This document shows, one piece after another, positions 8,011 to 15,796 of a DNA stretch of 33,739 nucleotides (positions are counted from its first letter, which is position 1; each line of letters opens with the position of its first letter). Below the pieces are notes generated by a model. The model did no database searches. It was not told the DNA's origin and worked only from the letters and a program-made list of their open reading frames with translations. A program made the translations under genes and the position numbers. The stretch spans positions 1 through 33,739 of the forward strand of contig CAIKYO010000148.1 in assembly GCA_903831655.1 (NCBI GenBank), given 5' to 3'. This DNA is from an uncultured Burkholderiales bacterium (GTDB lineage Bacteria > Pseudomonadota > Gammaproteobacteria > Burkholderiales > Burkholderiaceae_C).

Positions 8011-9297
8011 ATGGAAAGCATAGAGCAAAACCAAATGTTGACCCAAGTGGGAAAAGGCACACCCATGGGGGAGTTGATGAGGCGTTACTGGCAGCCTTTC
8101 GCTGCGGCCAGCGAGATCAAGGACAAGTGGACTTTGAAGGTTCGTTTGTTGGGTGAGAATTTGGTGCTTTACCGCAATCGCTCTGGAGAGTTGGGTTTGA
8201 TCTCCGAGAGTTGTCCCCACCGCAGGGCTTCATTTTTTCATGGCATTCCTACGCAAAAAGGCATTCGCTGTCCCTACCACGGATGGGAATTTGATACCAA
8301 GGGTCATTGCGTAAACCAACCCAATGAGCCCGACAATCCTGCCTTTAGAGAGAAGGTGGCGACTCCTGCTTATTTGGTGCAAGAGTTGGGCGGTTTGTTG
8401 TTTGCTTACATGGGGCCTTTGCCTGCCCCATTGCTACCGCGCTTGGACGGTTTTGTTCACCCTGGCACCATCAGGATGTTGGGGCGTGCGCTGTTGCCCA
8501 TCAATTGGTTGCAAATCATGGAGAACTCACTCGACCCCGTTCACACCGAGTGGCTGCATGGACATCACTACGAGTTCTTAATGGAGCAAGAGGGCGTGAA
8601 GGTGGCCATTAGCGCACACCACCAAAAAATCGATTTCAAAGAATTTGAATATGGCATGACCAAACACCGTTTGCTCGAAGGACATTCCGAGGACGGAGAC
8701 GACTGGCGCATTGGTCACCCGATTGTTTTCCCCAACACTTTGGCGGTGGGCAATGGAGATGAATCACAAAGGTATTTTTCATTCCAAATTCGTGTTCCTG
8801 TTGATGACGAGCACACCCTTCACCTTTGGTACAACGCCTATGTTCCTCCACAAGGCGCGAAGATCCCTGAGCACCTCTTGAACGAGGTTCACCTCTACAA
8901 CGTTCCCTTCATTGACGACAAGGGAGATTTCATTGTCGACAATGTGGACGGGCAAGACATCATGGCATGGATCACACAAGGCACCATTGCTGATCGTTCG
9001 CAGGAAAACTTAGGCTCCACCGATAAGGGTGTGGCCATGTACCGACGCATCTTAAAGCGCGAGATGAAAAAAGTTCAAGACGGACTCGATCCAATGGCTT
9101 TGGTGAGAGATCCGTTCAAGAATGAGAGAATTGATTTGCCCAACGAAAAGAAAAAACATCACAACAGCGATGGATTTGCCAGCTTCATGCTTCGCACCCA
9201 CGCCAAGTACTCACCCATTGCCAGGGACTTGGTCAAGGTCTTTGAAGGCGAGGGCTCAGTTGCATACAAAGAGTACAAAAGTCCTGTAGTCGCTTGA
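8011..9297 (+). CDS. Rieske aromatic-ring dioxygenase, oxygenase subunit (phthalate 4,5-dioxygenase-like)
   Basis: The 428-residue protein has a Rieske [2Fe-2S] domain with C68-P-H70 and C87-P-Y-H90. The catalytic mononuclear-iron domain follows, with N172, D175, H178 and H183 (ENSLDPVHTEWLH). A later segment, MAWITQGTIADRSQENLG with STDKG after it, closely matches the phthalate/OHB-type oxygenase subfamily (Pht3/OphA2). Such enzymes are homo-oligomers that add O2 to an aromatic ring using electrons from a separate FMN/[2Fe-2S] reductase. No reductase is encoded nearby. The start is ATG with a strong AAGGAG site. It is the first gene of a five-gene operon that also contains a Pht4-like dehydrogenase, which favours an aromatic carboxylate as substrate. 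The substrate itself cannot be read from the sequence; demethylases of the same family are an alternative. Confidence 0.88.
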   Translation: MESIEQNQMLTQVGKGTPMGELMRRYWQPFAAASEIKDKWTLKVRLLGENLVLYRNRSGELGLISESCPHRRASFFHGIPTQKGIRCPYHGWEFDTKGHCVNQPNEPDNPAFREKVATPAYLVQELGGLLFAYMGPLPAPLLPRLDGFVHPGTIRMLGRALLPINWLQIMENSLDPVHTEWLHGHHYEFLMEQEGVKVAISAHHQKIDFKEFEYGMTKHRLLEGHSEDGDDWRIGHPIVFPNTLAVGNGDESQRYFSFQIRVPVDDEHTLHLWYNAYVPPQGAKIPEHLLNEVHLYNVPFIDDKGDFIVDNVDGQDIMAWITQGTIADRSQENLGSTDKGVAMYRRILKREMKKVQDGLDPMALVRDPFKNERIDLPNEKKKHHNSDGFASFMLRTHAKYSPIARDLVKVFEGEGSVAYKEYKSPVVA

Positions 9298-9339
9298 GAC
9301 CTGGGACGCAAGAGTTAACCCAAAAAAACGAAAGAAGTC

Positions 9340-10050
9340 ATGATGAATTTAGAAGAAATTACGCAAAAATTAAAAGACGCTGGCCGCATTTTGGAGCAAC
9401 AAGGACAAGGGGATTTGACCCGTGGACACGTCTCTATTCGTGTGCCCAGTGACATGAACCGTTTCTACATGAAACCCCACAGCTTTGGATTTGATGAGAT
9501 CACGCCTGAGAACATGGTGGTGTGTGATTTGACGGGTGAGAAAATCGCTGGCGGCGGTAGACGCCACAGCGAGGTGTTCATTCACTCTGAAATTTACAAA
9601 GTGCGTCCCGATGTCATGAGTGTGATCCACACGCATCCCACCTACGCTGTTGCTTTGTCTGCAACTGGAAAGGCTCTCGAGCCCATCAGCCAACCCAGCG
9701 TTGCCTTCTACGATGGCTTGCCTTACTTCACAGAGACCATTGACTTGATTCGTTCTCCTGAGATGGGTGCCGGTGTTGCCAAAGCACTGGGTTCACACAA
9801 GGCCGTCCTCATGAGAAACCACGGAGTTGCTGTGGTGGGTGCAAGTGTTGAGGAGTCCACCATATTGGCCATCATGCTGGATAACGCCTGCCAAATTCAA
9901 TTGGCTGTGATGGCCGCAGGCGGAACGGGCGAGCAATTTACCGCTCAAAGCATTCAAAGGTTGCACCACAACATCACCCGACCTGAGCAGTATGTGGTGA
10001 ATTTTGATTACTTAAAACGCAAGGCCGACGCTTTTTACAAAAATCATTGA
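9340..10050 (+). CDS. Class II aldolase/adducin-family protein, possible aromatic-acid decarboxylase
   Basis: The 236-residue protein has the class II aldolase fold signature. It shows RGHVSIRV near residue 29, metal ligands H97 and H99 (VIHTHPTYAVAL) and H161 (MRNHGVAVVG), and a candidate acidic residue in SEVFIHSE (E78 or E84). Members are zinc- or other metal-dependent aldolases, epimerases or decarboxylases. Some, such as 3,4-dihydroxyphthalate decarboxylase of actinobacterial phthalate pathways, belong to this family. In this operon, between a Pht3-like oxygenase and a Pht4-like dehydrogenase, a decarboxylase role is a reasonable inference; a retro-aldol step is the alternative. The gap to the oxygenase is 42 bp. 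Two consecutive ATG codons (9340, 9343) can serve as start. Confidence 0.85.
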   Translation: MMNLEEITQKLKDAGRILEQQGQGDLTRGHVSIRVPSDMNRFYMKPHSFGFDEITPENMVVCDLTGEKIAGGGRRHSEVFIHSEIYKVRPDVMSVIHTHPTYAVALSATGKALEPISQPSVAFYDGLPYFTETIDLIRSPEMGAGVAKALGSHKAVLMRNHGVAVVGASVEESTILAIMLDNACQIQLAVMAAGGTGEQFTAQSIQRLHHNITRPEQYVVNFDYLKRKADAFYKNH

Positions 10051-10106
10051 AACCTTGATAGGCGTTGATCGATGTCACTCAAGATGATTAGAACCAGGAG
10101 ACGTGT

Positions 10107-11165
10107 GTGAGCACTACCAAAACCATGTATTTAAAAGCCCTCATTGTCTGTCTGAGCGCCAGTGCCACACTGGCCTTTGCTCAAACAGGCAAGCCAATCA
10201 TGACAGGTTCTGAGGCTGCGTTGTACCAAGGAGCTGACCGTCAGCAACGTCTCCTTGAAGGCGCTCTCAAAGAGGGTGAGGTCTCTGTCTATGACGTCTA
10301 CCCAGCCTTGGCCAAGGTGCTCGATGCGTTCTCCAAAAAGTATGGCATCAAGGTCAAGGTGTGGCGCTCGGGTTCAGAGGGAGTGCTGCAACGGGTGATC
10401 ACTGAAGCCAAGGGTGGACATTTTGATGTTGATATTGTGCAAAACAATTCTCCTGAGAACGAGGCTGCATCCCGTGAGAAATTGCTCCAAGAGGTGAAGT
10501 CCCCCTATTTCGCGGACCTCATCCCCCAAGCCCTGCCCACCCACCACCAGTGGACGGGACTCACCGTTGACGTCTGGGTTGCTGCTTACAACACAAACAA
10601 AGTCAAAAAAGAAGATCTACCCAAGACGTATCAAGACTTGCTCAACCCCAAGTGGAAGGGCTTGCTGGGCATTGAAGCCTACGATCAAGCATGGTTTGGC
10701 ACGATGCTTCAAGAGATGGGTGAAGACAAGGGCGTTAAATTGTTTGGCTCCATCATGGATAACAACCCCATGTCTTTGAGAAAGGGGCACTCTTTGCTCA
10801 CCATGCTCGTCTCCTCGGGTGAGGTTCCCATGGCGCTCACTGTCTACAGCTGGATTCCTGAGCAGCTTAAAAAGAAGGGTGCACCGATTGAGAATTTTCC
10901 TCTTGAGCCTTTGATCGCTCAAACGAGCACCATTGCGATGCTCAAGAAAGCGCCTCATCCCAATGCAGCTGTATTGCTCTATGATTTTTTATTGAGCGAA
11001 GGGCAAACCCTTTTGCAACAAGACAGTTTTGTGCCAGTATCCAAAAAGTTCCCTGCCCCTTTCGGAGGTTTGCCCATTAGATTTGTGGATCCCGGTCAAG
11101 CCATTGATTTGGAACAAAAGTGGACCAAATCATTTGAGGAAACCATCACCAAACGGTCTAAATGA
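10107..11165 (+). CDS. Periplasmic substrate-binding protein (family 1 extracellular solute-binding)
   Basis: The 352-residue product starts at GTG, with AGGAG six bases upstream. A signal peptide is evident: a Lys-containing n-region, a hydrophobic core, and likely cleavage after AFA near residue 25. The mature part resembles ABC-type iron/polyamine-like binding proteins of the AfuA/FbpA fold: LLEGALKEGEVSVY, FDVDIVQNN, and the PKTYQDLLNPKWKGLLGI segment typical of this group. Similar binding proteins are found with aromatic carboxylate clusters. No permease or ATPase gene is adjacent, so it must work with components elsewhere, or act as a periplasmic sensor or scavenger. Its stop overlaps the start of the MarR gene by four bases (ATGA), so the two are translationally coupled. 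Confidence 0.87.
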   Translation: MSTTKTMYLKALIVCLSASATLAFAQTGKPIMTGSEAALYQGADRQQRLLEGALKEGEVSVYDVYPALAKVLDAFSKKYGIKVKVWRSGSEGVLQRVITEAKGGHFDVDIVQNNSPENEAASREKLLQEVKSPYFADLIPQALPTHHQWTGLTVDVWVAAYNTNKVKKEDLPKTYQDLLNPKWKGLLGIEAYDQAWFGTMLQEMGEDKGVKLFGSIMDNNPMSLRKGHSLLTMLVSSGEVPMALTVYSWIPEQLKKKGAPIENFPLEPLIAQTSTIAMLKKAPHPNAAVLLYDFLLSEGQTLLQQDSFVPVSKKFPAPFGGLPIRFVDPGQAIDLEQKWTKSFEETITKRSK

Positions 11166-11710
11166 GCAAACACCAAGATGCTTTGAGCAATGAGAGATTG
11201 GCTCATTTGGTCAAAACTGTCTTCAAGCAGACTTCGGGTGTTTTACAAAAAAGACTCAAAGCCTTGGGTGTTCAGTACAGTCACTGGACACTCTTGCGGG
11301 TGCTTTGGAAGGGGGATGGACTCACCCAACGCCAACTGAGTGAGCAAGCTGGTATCAGTGAGCCCTCCACCTTCACCGCCCTCCAAGCCATGGAGCGGTT
11401 GGGGTATGTGAAACGCCAGAAGATGGCTGACAATCAAAAACAAATCCGGGTTTTCTTAACCACTGCAGGCATGGGTCTTAAAAGCTCGATGGTGCCTGAG
11501 GCAGAGTGGGTCAACGAGAGTGCATTGAAGGGTATTGATGCCTCCGATTTACAAGCGACCAGAAGAACTCTACTGGCCATGATTGAGAACCTCTCTTCTT
11601 TGGCTGAGGGTCAAGCACAGGAACTGGAATTACCGAAGTCGAGAGCACCTTCTGCTGCGCCAACCCCATTGAGAGCTTCAATCTCTCAAAGTGGAATGCA
11701 TGATGCTTGA
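11162..11710 (+). CDS. MarR family transcriptional regulator
   Basis: The 182-residue protein contains a winged helix at about residues 45-115: HWTLLRVLWKGDGLTQRQLS, then GISEPSTFTALQAMERLGYV as the recognition region, followed by a wing containing DNQKQIRVFLT. This is the MarR pattern; such proteins are dimers that usually repress and release DNA on binding a phenolic or aromatic acid ligand. The C-terminal ~35 residues are Ser/Ala/Pro-rich and look like a disordered tail. The gene overlaps the binding-protein gene by 4 bases and the dehydrogenase by about 11, so it is embedded in the operon it probably controls. Palindromes at 7963 and 7800 are the likely targets. Confidence 0.9.
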   Translation: MSKHQDALSNERLAHLVKTVFKQTSGVLQKRLKALGVQYSHWTLLRVLWKGDGLTQRQLSEQAGISEPSTFTALQAMERLGYVKRQKMADNQKQIRVFLTTAGMGLKSSMVPEAEWVNESALKGIDASDLQATRRTLLAMIENLSSLAEGQAQELELPKSRAPSAAPTPLRASISQSGMHDA

Positions 11711-12905
11711 CGAAAAAAGGAACTCATCTTCGATTCAACTCGCAGTCGTTGGCTTGGGTGCAGCAGCGAGGGCCTTTTTCAAGTCCTTTAGAGAGCACCC
11801 TGGTATTGATTGGGTGGCCTATGCAGAGCACAGCCAAGAGGTTCGATCTCAATTCAACCAGACCCATGCAGACTGGGGGATTCGAGGATATGAAACGCTT
11901 GAAGCCATGCTTGAAGCTGAACCTTCAATTGATGTGGTCTACATTGCCACCCCCACAGACTTGCACAAAGAGCAGACTCTTTTGGCTTTGGCCAAGGACA
12001 AGCATGTGTTGGTAGAAAAACCGATGGCCTCTAACTTAGCCGATGCAGCCCAAATGGTGCAAGCGGCCCAACAGGCCAAGCGGCATTTATGGGTGGGTCA
12101 TTCTCACAGCTACGATTTACCCATTTTAGAGATGCGACGCCTCATCGAGTCCAAGGCCTTGGGCTCGGTCAGGATGGTCAACACGTGGTGCTTTACCGAT
12201 TGGATGTACCGCCCCAGGCGAGTTGAGGAGCTCGATGAGCGACTGGGAGGAGGGGTGACTTACCGACAAGGGGCACATCAATTTGACATCATTCGGCTCC
12301 TGTGTGGTGGGCTTGCCAGGAGTGTCAGAGCGAAGACCTTTAATTTAGACCCCATGAGATCAGGCATTGGTGCGCACACGGTGTTCATTGATTTTGAATC
12401 AGACTTGGTTGAATCTTCATGTGCCACCGCCATTTACAACGGTTATGCAGGAATGTCCAGCATGGACTTGGGTTTTGATATTTCGGAATGGGGTTTCCAT
12501 GAACCGATTGGGGCTCGAAAATGGAACGCCAAACCCACCCAGACCCAGAGTTCAGAGCAGGAATTGAAAGCCAAGAGGGTCCGTGCTGCACATGCCATTC
12601 CTTCAGAGGCGCCACATCAGCCCTTTTTTGGATTGACCTTGGTCAGTTGTGATCTTGGAGACATACGTCAGTCCCCCAATGGTCTCATCATTGACTCACG
12701 CATGGGGCGCGAGGAGAGGGTGTTGCCCGTGAACCAAAGCCCTAGAGATTTGGTGGTTCAAGAGGTGTATGCGACCCTCAAAGAGGGCATGAAGCCTGTG
12801 CACACAGGCGCTTGGGGTCTGGCCAACTTGGAGATCTGTGAGGCCAGCATTGAGTCGAGTCGAATCCGAGCCGAGGTGATGCTCAAGCACCAAGTGGCAA
12901 TTTGA
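11700..12905 (+). CDS. Gfo/Idh/MocA family dehydrogenase (phthalate dihydrodiol dehydrogenase Pht4-like)
   Basis: The ~401-residue protein begins with a Rossmann NAD(P)-binding segment (AVVGLGAAARAF), then the family signature VEKPMA. Next comes a long stretch with GHSHSYDLPI, TDWMYRPRR and LGGGVTYRQGAHQFDIIRLL. As I remember it, this last block matches Pht4, the 4,5-dihydrodiol phthalate dehydrogenase of Pseudomonas phthalate degradation, which is also Gfo/Idh/MocA. It would oxidise the cis-dihydrodiol made by the oxygenase, using NAD(P)+. ATG at 11700 was chosen, with GTGGA upstream; a GTG at 11691 and an ATG at 11703 are alternatives. It overlaps the MarR gene and meets the next gene tail to tail with a 4-bp gap and no terminator. 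Confidence 0.88.
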   Translation: MMLDEKRNSSSIQLAVVGLGAAARAFFKSFREHPGIDWVAYAEHSQEVRSQFNQTHADWGIRGYETLEAMLEAEPSIDVVYIATPTDLHKEQTLLALAKDKHVLVEKPMASNLADAAQMVQAAQQAKRHLWVGHSHSYDLPILEMRRLIESKALGSVRMVNTWCFTDWMYRPRRVEELDERLGGGVTYRQGAHQFDIIRLLCGGLARSVRAKTFNLDPMRSGIGAHTVFIDFESDLVESSCATAIYNGYAGMSSMDLGFDISEWGFHEPIGARKWNAKPTQTQSSEQELKAKRVRAAHAIPSEAPHQPFFGLTLVSCDLGDIRQSPNGLIIDSRMGREERVLPVNQSPRDLVVQEVYATLKEGMKPVHTGAWGLANLEICEASIESSRIRAEVMLKHQVAI

Positions 12906-12909
12906 TCCC

Positions 12910-13716
12910 TTAGCCTGGCATGGGTGTGATGGATGCGATGGTGGCGCCCGTTTTGGAGAAAAAGCTTTGCCAAAACTCTGTCAACTCATCACTTTGGTAT
13001 TGAGGCGTGTTAAAGAGCAGGTACAGATCGATTTGAACGTCCTTTAGATTAACGTAAGTTCTTCGACCGTAATCACTGGCCAAGAAATCTTCGATGTTGG
13101 GTACTTTTTTGTACAGGCTCAATTCAGGGGTGTTGTGCAGTAAATCAGAGATGATCAAGAGTCTTCTCTCGCCTTCAATGGGATGGCGTTGAAAGGAGGC
13201 CAGGCTCACCATTTGAATCATTTCAAAAATCGGTGAATATTTTCCCGATTGATCGCTCACCATGGACTGCATTTGTTGCATGAGCGGGGTGATGAATTTC
13301 TTGTTGTACTGACGCTTTAATTGTTTGAGGTTGGCCGTGAGCTCACTCTTGTCTTCGCCCGTCCCGGGATTGCAAATTTCAACCAATGGTTTTGCATTGG
13401 CTTTGTAGTCCTCACCCATCACAAAAACCGATACCAAATAGCCCTCAGGTATTTTTCTCTCCACAAGGTCTTGCAAGAGGGTCTCAAGCGCTGTGCGCTG
13501 GGTAAAGCTCAAAGGATCCGTTTTGTCGACCAGCAATGCGTAATGTCCTTTGGGTCCACTCAGTGGGCACAAGGTGTCTGGGTCAAAACCGGCGGAGCGG
13601 TGGGTGAACTGGTAGGTCACCACACTTGCAATCACAGCAATCACAAGGAGTATGAAAAGACCCAGAATGATCTCCCGTCTTTTTTGGGCTCTTGCACGTC
13701 GGCTCAGTCTTGCCAT
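12910..13716 (-). CDS. Single-pass membrane protein with von Willebrand A-like domain, function unknown
   Basis: I do not recognise a named family. The 268-residue product has a strongly basic N-terminus (RLSRRARAQKRR), one TM helix at about 16-37, and then about 230 residues that should lie in the periplasm. The pattern of that domain suggests a VWA-like Rossmann fold. Strand HYALLVDKTDPLS (58-70) sits where a DxSxS metal site would be, with D64, T66 and D67. SPIFEMIQ is at 161-168, RRLLIISDLLHNT at 184-196 and IDLYLLF at 229-235. The canonical metal-binding motif is not intact. Two Cys (50 and 115) could form a disulfide. The start overlaps the end of the upstream four-TM gene by 13 bases, so the two proteins are probably made together and may form a complex. 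Confidence 0.6.
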   Translation of the reverse strand: MARLSRRARAQKRREIILGLFILLVIAVIASVVTYQFTHRSAGFDPDTLCPLSGPKGHYALLVDKTDPLSFTQRTALETLLQDLVERKIPEGYLVSVFVMGEDYKANAKPLVEICNPGTGEDKSELTANLKQLKRQYNKKFITPLMQQMQSMVSDQSGKYSPIFEMIQMVSLASFQRHPIEGERRLLIISDLLHNTPELSLYKKVPNIEDFLASDYGRRTYVNLKDVQIDLYLLFNTPQYQSDELTEFWQSFFSKTGATIASITPMPG

Positions 13717-15140
13717 GTTGGGTGATCGGTTTTAAGTGGGTCAAGGGTTTCAATGGGCACGTAGGTCAAGCGGTCCATGAAACGCAAAAAAGTCTCATTG
13801 AGTTTGTTTCGAATGTCTTGAGACTGAGAGGTGAGAGTTTGCATGAGTCGGGTGTGCAAGATGAGTTGCTGCTCGTCGTGCTCCACCCAAGGAATCTCCA
13901 GGGGTTTGAGCCTTGGAATGTCATTGAAGTATGCAGGCCTTAAGCCATCGGTTCTGTGCATTTCATTTTCGGTGCGAAAAATTTGCAGCAAGCTCTCCAA
14001 CACGCGGTTGGAGTCGTGAATCATTTGATCGAATTTCAAGCGAATTTGTTTCTTGCGATCGATTAAATTTCTGTACTCGGCAATTGAGGATTGAGCTTTT
14101 TCAATGGAACGATCGAGTTCAGCCAGGGCCGTGGACTTCATCTCCTCCAAGTCTTGGCGGACCTCATCGAGCTCATCCATGTAGTCATTGAGTGCGGCCT
14201 CTGTCTTTCTTGCCTGTGCCCCGTAGCCGGGGTAGAGGTCATCAATGGTGAGTCCATCCGCCATGGCGCCCAGTGCAAAGGAAATACTCACCGCGAGCAA
14301 CAACCAAGAGAACAAATCACCTAAATCAAAAGGCGCCATGGTCAAGGTGGTCAGTGCCATGCGTGCTGGATTGACAGATTCGATCACGAGTTGATCTCGA
14401 ATGTGGGCAATGCCAAGTGCCATTCCAAAGACAAAGGTCAAGGTCAAGAGCAATGACAACAACCCCAACGCTTTTTTGGCCGGATCTGAATGAAAGATCA
14501 AGCGCACCAGTGTTTTACCCAAAAAGAAGGACATCAAAACGTTCACAGCAGCCAAAAGGGCTGCATAAGTAAATCCTCCCAAAAGTCCTGTGCTCAGGCC
14601 TTCAGAGAAAAACTCTGCGTTAAAGAGAGCTTCAACAACGATTAAAAATATCAACAAGCAATATCTTAAAAATCGTCCGGAACCCAGCGGATATTCAGGC
14701 TCACGTTGAATTTTGTTTTGTACTTTGAATCTCTCCAGCTCGCGAACCCGTTTTTGTGCATTGCTCGCCAAGCCTCGAATCAATTGACTTTGCTCGGACA
14801 CGAGTTGGGTTGCATCTCGGTCATATTGAGTTTCAATGAGCCAGACATTTTGTAGGTCGGGCAGTTCGTTGAGTTTTGAGATGTCTGCTTGGGTTTGTTG
14901 CAATTCACCCAGCAAGAGCTCAAAGCGTTTTTGTCTAAAGAGCTCAATGCTTTGAATCACTTGACTCTCGGCGTTGCTCAAAATACTGGACTGCGGGTTG
15001 GGCAGGTTATTGGAGGCGAGTTGCTGAGCTTGTTCGGTGAGGCGAGCCCTGCGAGCTATCTCTGTCGGATCGAGAGTTTGTGCTGAGCTGATGTAGTTCT
15101 CAACATCGTCAGTTTTTTTCGAGAACCATCGAGCGCTCAT
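13704..15140 (-). CDS. Four-TM membrane protein with cytoplasmic coiled coils, function unknown
   Basis: I do not recognise a named family. The 478 residues divide into an N-terminal helical, Gln/Glu-rich region (1-150), then four predicted TM helices at about 157-178, 185-207, 223-246 and 274-295. A heptad-like charged coiled coil follows at about 308-390, with a helical tail (420-460) behind it. Both ends should be cytoplasmic, given the number of TM segments and the Arg/Lys residues next to the first and last. There is no signal peptide. It is the middle gene of a minus-strand trio: a secreted Adhesin_E-like protein lies 46 bp upstream and a TM/VWA-like protein overlaps downstream. The layout (multi-TM plus coiled coil, with a TM-anchored periplasmic partner) recalls motor or channel pairs in general, but I see no sequence motif linking it to MotA/TolQ. 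Confidence 0.6.
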   Translation of the reverse strand: MSARWFSKKTDDVENYISSAQTLDPTEIARRARLTEQAQQLASNNLPNPQSSILSNAESQVIQSIELFRQKRFELLLGELQQTQADISKLNELPDLQNVWLIETQYDRDATQLVSEQSQLIRGLASNAQKRVRELERFKVQNKIQREPEYPLGSGRFLRYCLLIFLIVVEALFNAEFFSEGLSTGLLGGFTYAALLAAVNVLMSFFLGKTLVRLIFHSDPAKKALGLLSLLLTLTFVFGMALGIAHIRDQLVIESVNPARMALTTLTMAPFDLGDLFSWLLLAVSISFALGAMADGLTIDDLYPGYGAQARKTEAALNDYMDELDEVRQDLEEMKSTALAELDRSIEKAQSSIAEYRNLIDRKKQIRLKFDQMIHDSNRVLESLLQIFRTENEMHRTDGLRPAYFNDIPRLKPLEIPWVEHDEQQLILHTRLMQTLTSQSQDIRNKLNETFLRFMDRLTYVPIETLDPLKTDHPTWQD

Positions 15141-15186
15141 GTTTGAAGTGTCTTAAATGGAGTGGATCAAATCAAGCACAACCGCA

Positions 15187-15561
15187 TCAGGGCTTGCAAG
15201 CCAGATCCATTAATTTTTCAATGACAGAGTCGGGCTGAACCGCATGCCAAGGTTGTGCCGATAGGTTTTTGAAGATGGGTTTTCCCCCAGCCATGTGCTC
15301 TTTGTGGGACGTGAACGCAATGGTTCTGCGCTGCCTCTCATCGCAATTGAATTCAATCAATGTGAGTTTGGAGAGCACCTTGTTGGGTGTGGGACTCTTC
15401 AAGTCTGACAATTGCCAAAGCGTTGGGAAGCCTGAATTTCTCTGAATCCGATCGGGATCAAAGTAAATGGTGGCTTGGTTATTTTCATCGAGTTGTTCCC
15501 ATTCGGCATTGGCCGAACCGACAACAAACAAGAGCAGAAAAAGGAGCGCTATTCTCATCAT
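15187..15561 (-). CDS. Small secreted protein, Adhesin_E-like
   Basis: The 124-residue product has a clear Sec signal peptide, with cleavage expected after SANA near residue 19. The mature part begins EWEQLDENNQATIYFDPD. This matches the general pattern of the surface-adhesin E family: an aromatic start, then an Ile-Tyr-x-D strand, a pair of Cys (here in FNCDERQRR and DLACKP), and TLIEFNC. The family is named after Haemophilus protein E, but many proteobacterial members are simply small periplasmic or surface proteins of unknown role. Two Met codons (15561, 15558) are possible starts. It heads a probable three-gene minus-strand unit with the two uncharacterised membrane proteins. Confidence 0.65.
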   Translation of the reverse strand: MMRIALLFLLLFVVGSANAEWEQLDENNQATIYFDPDRIQRNSGFPTLWQLSDLKSPTPNKVLSKLTLIEFNCDERQRRTIAFTSHKEHMAGGKPIFKNLSAQPWHAVQPDSVIEKLMDLACKP

Positions 15562-15720
15562 GATTGGATTTTAAAGGCTAAAACAAGAAAAGTGATTGAT
15601 TTTGCCTTGAGATTGCGTCCTCCACTGTGCCACTTGGTTGTCACAATGAGCTCCAGGTTGGGTGGACAAGCCCTGGGGTGACGTTTGGGGTAAGCTTAGA
15701 GGGTTTCAGCCCTCAAACCC

Positions 15721-15750
15721 TTGTGATGCTCAAACGCTGTGCACTAAAAT
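15721..15750 (+). promoter_or_regulatory. Candidate promoter of xdhC
   Basis: TTGTGA (15721-15726) and TAAAAT (15745-15750) are separated by 18 bp. A transcript would start near 15757, upstream of the ATG at 15797 and downstream of the earlier in-frame starts at 15662 and 15749. This supports the shorter protein. Confidence 0.4.
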
Positions 15751-15796
15751 GGATAGGGTCTTAGAGAAGACAAAAACACAAGAAAAGAGTCACACC

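Noticed and set aside
12910-15140. Zorya-type or MotAB/TolQR identity for the membrane pair
   Set aside because: Only general layout is shared. The TM spacing differs, the partner lacks an OmpA-like domain, and no nuclease or helicase gene is adjacent.
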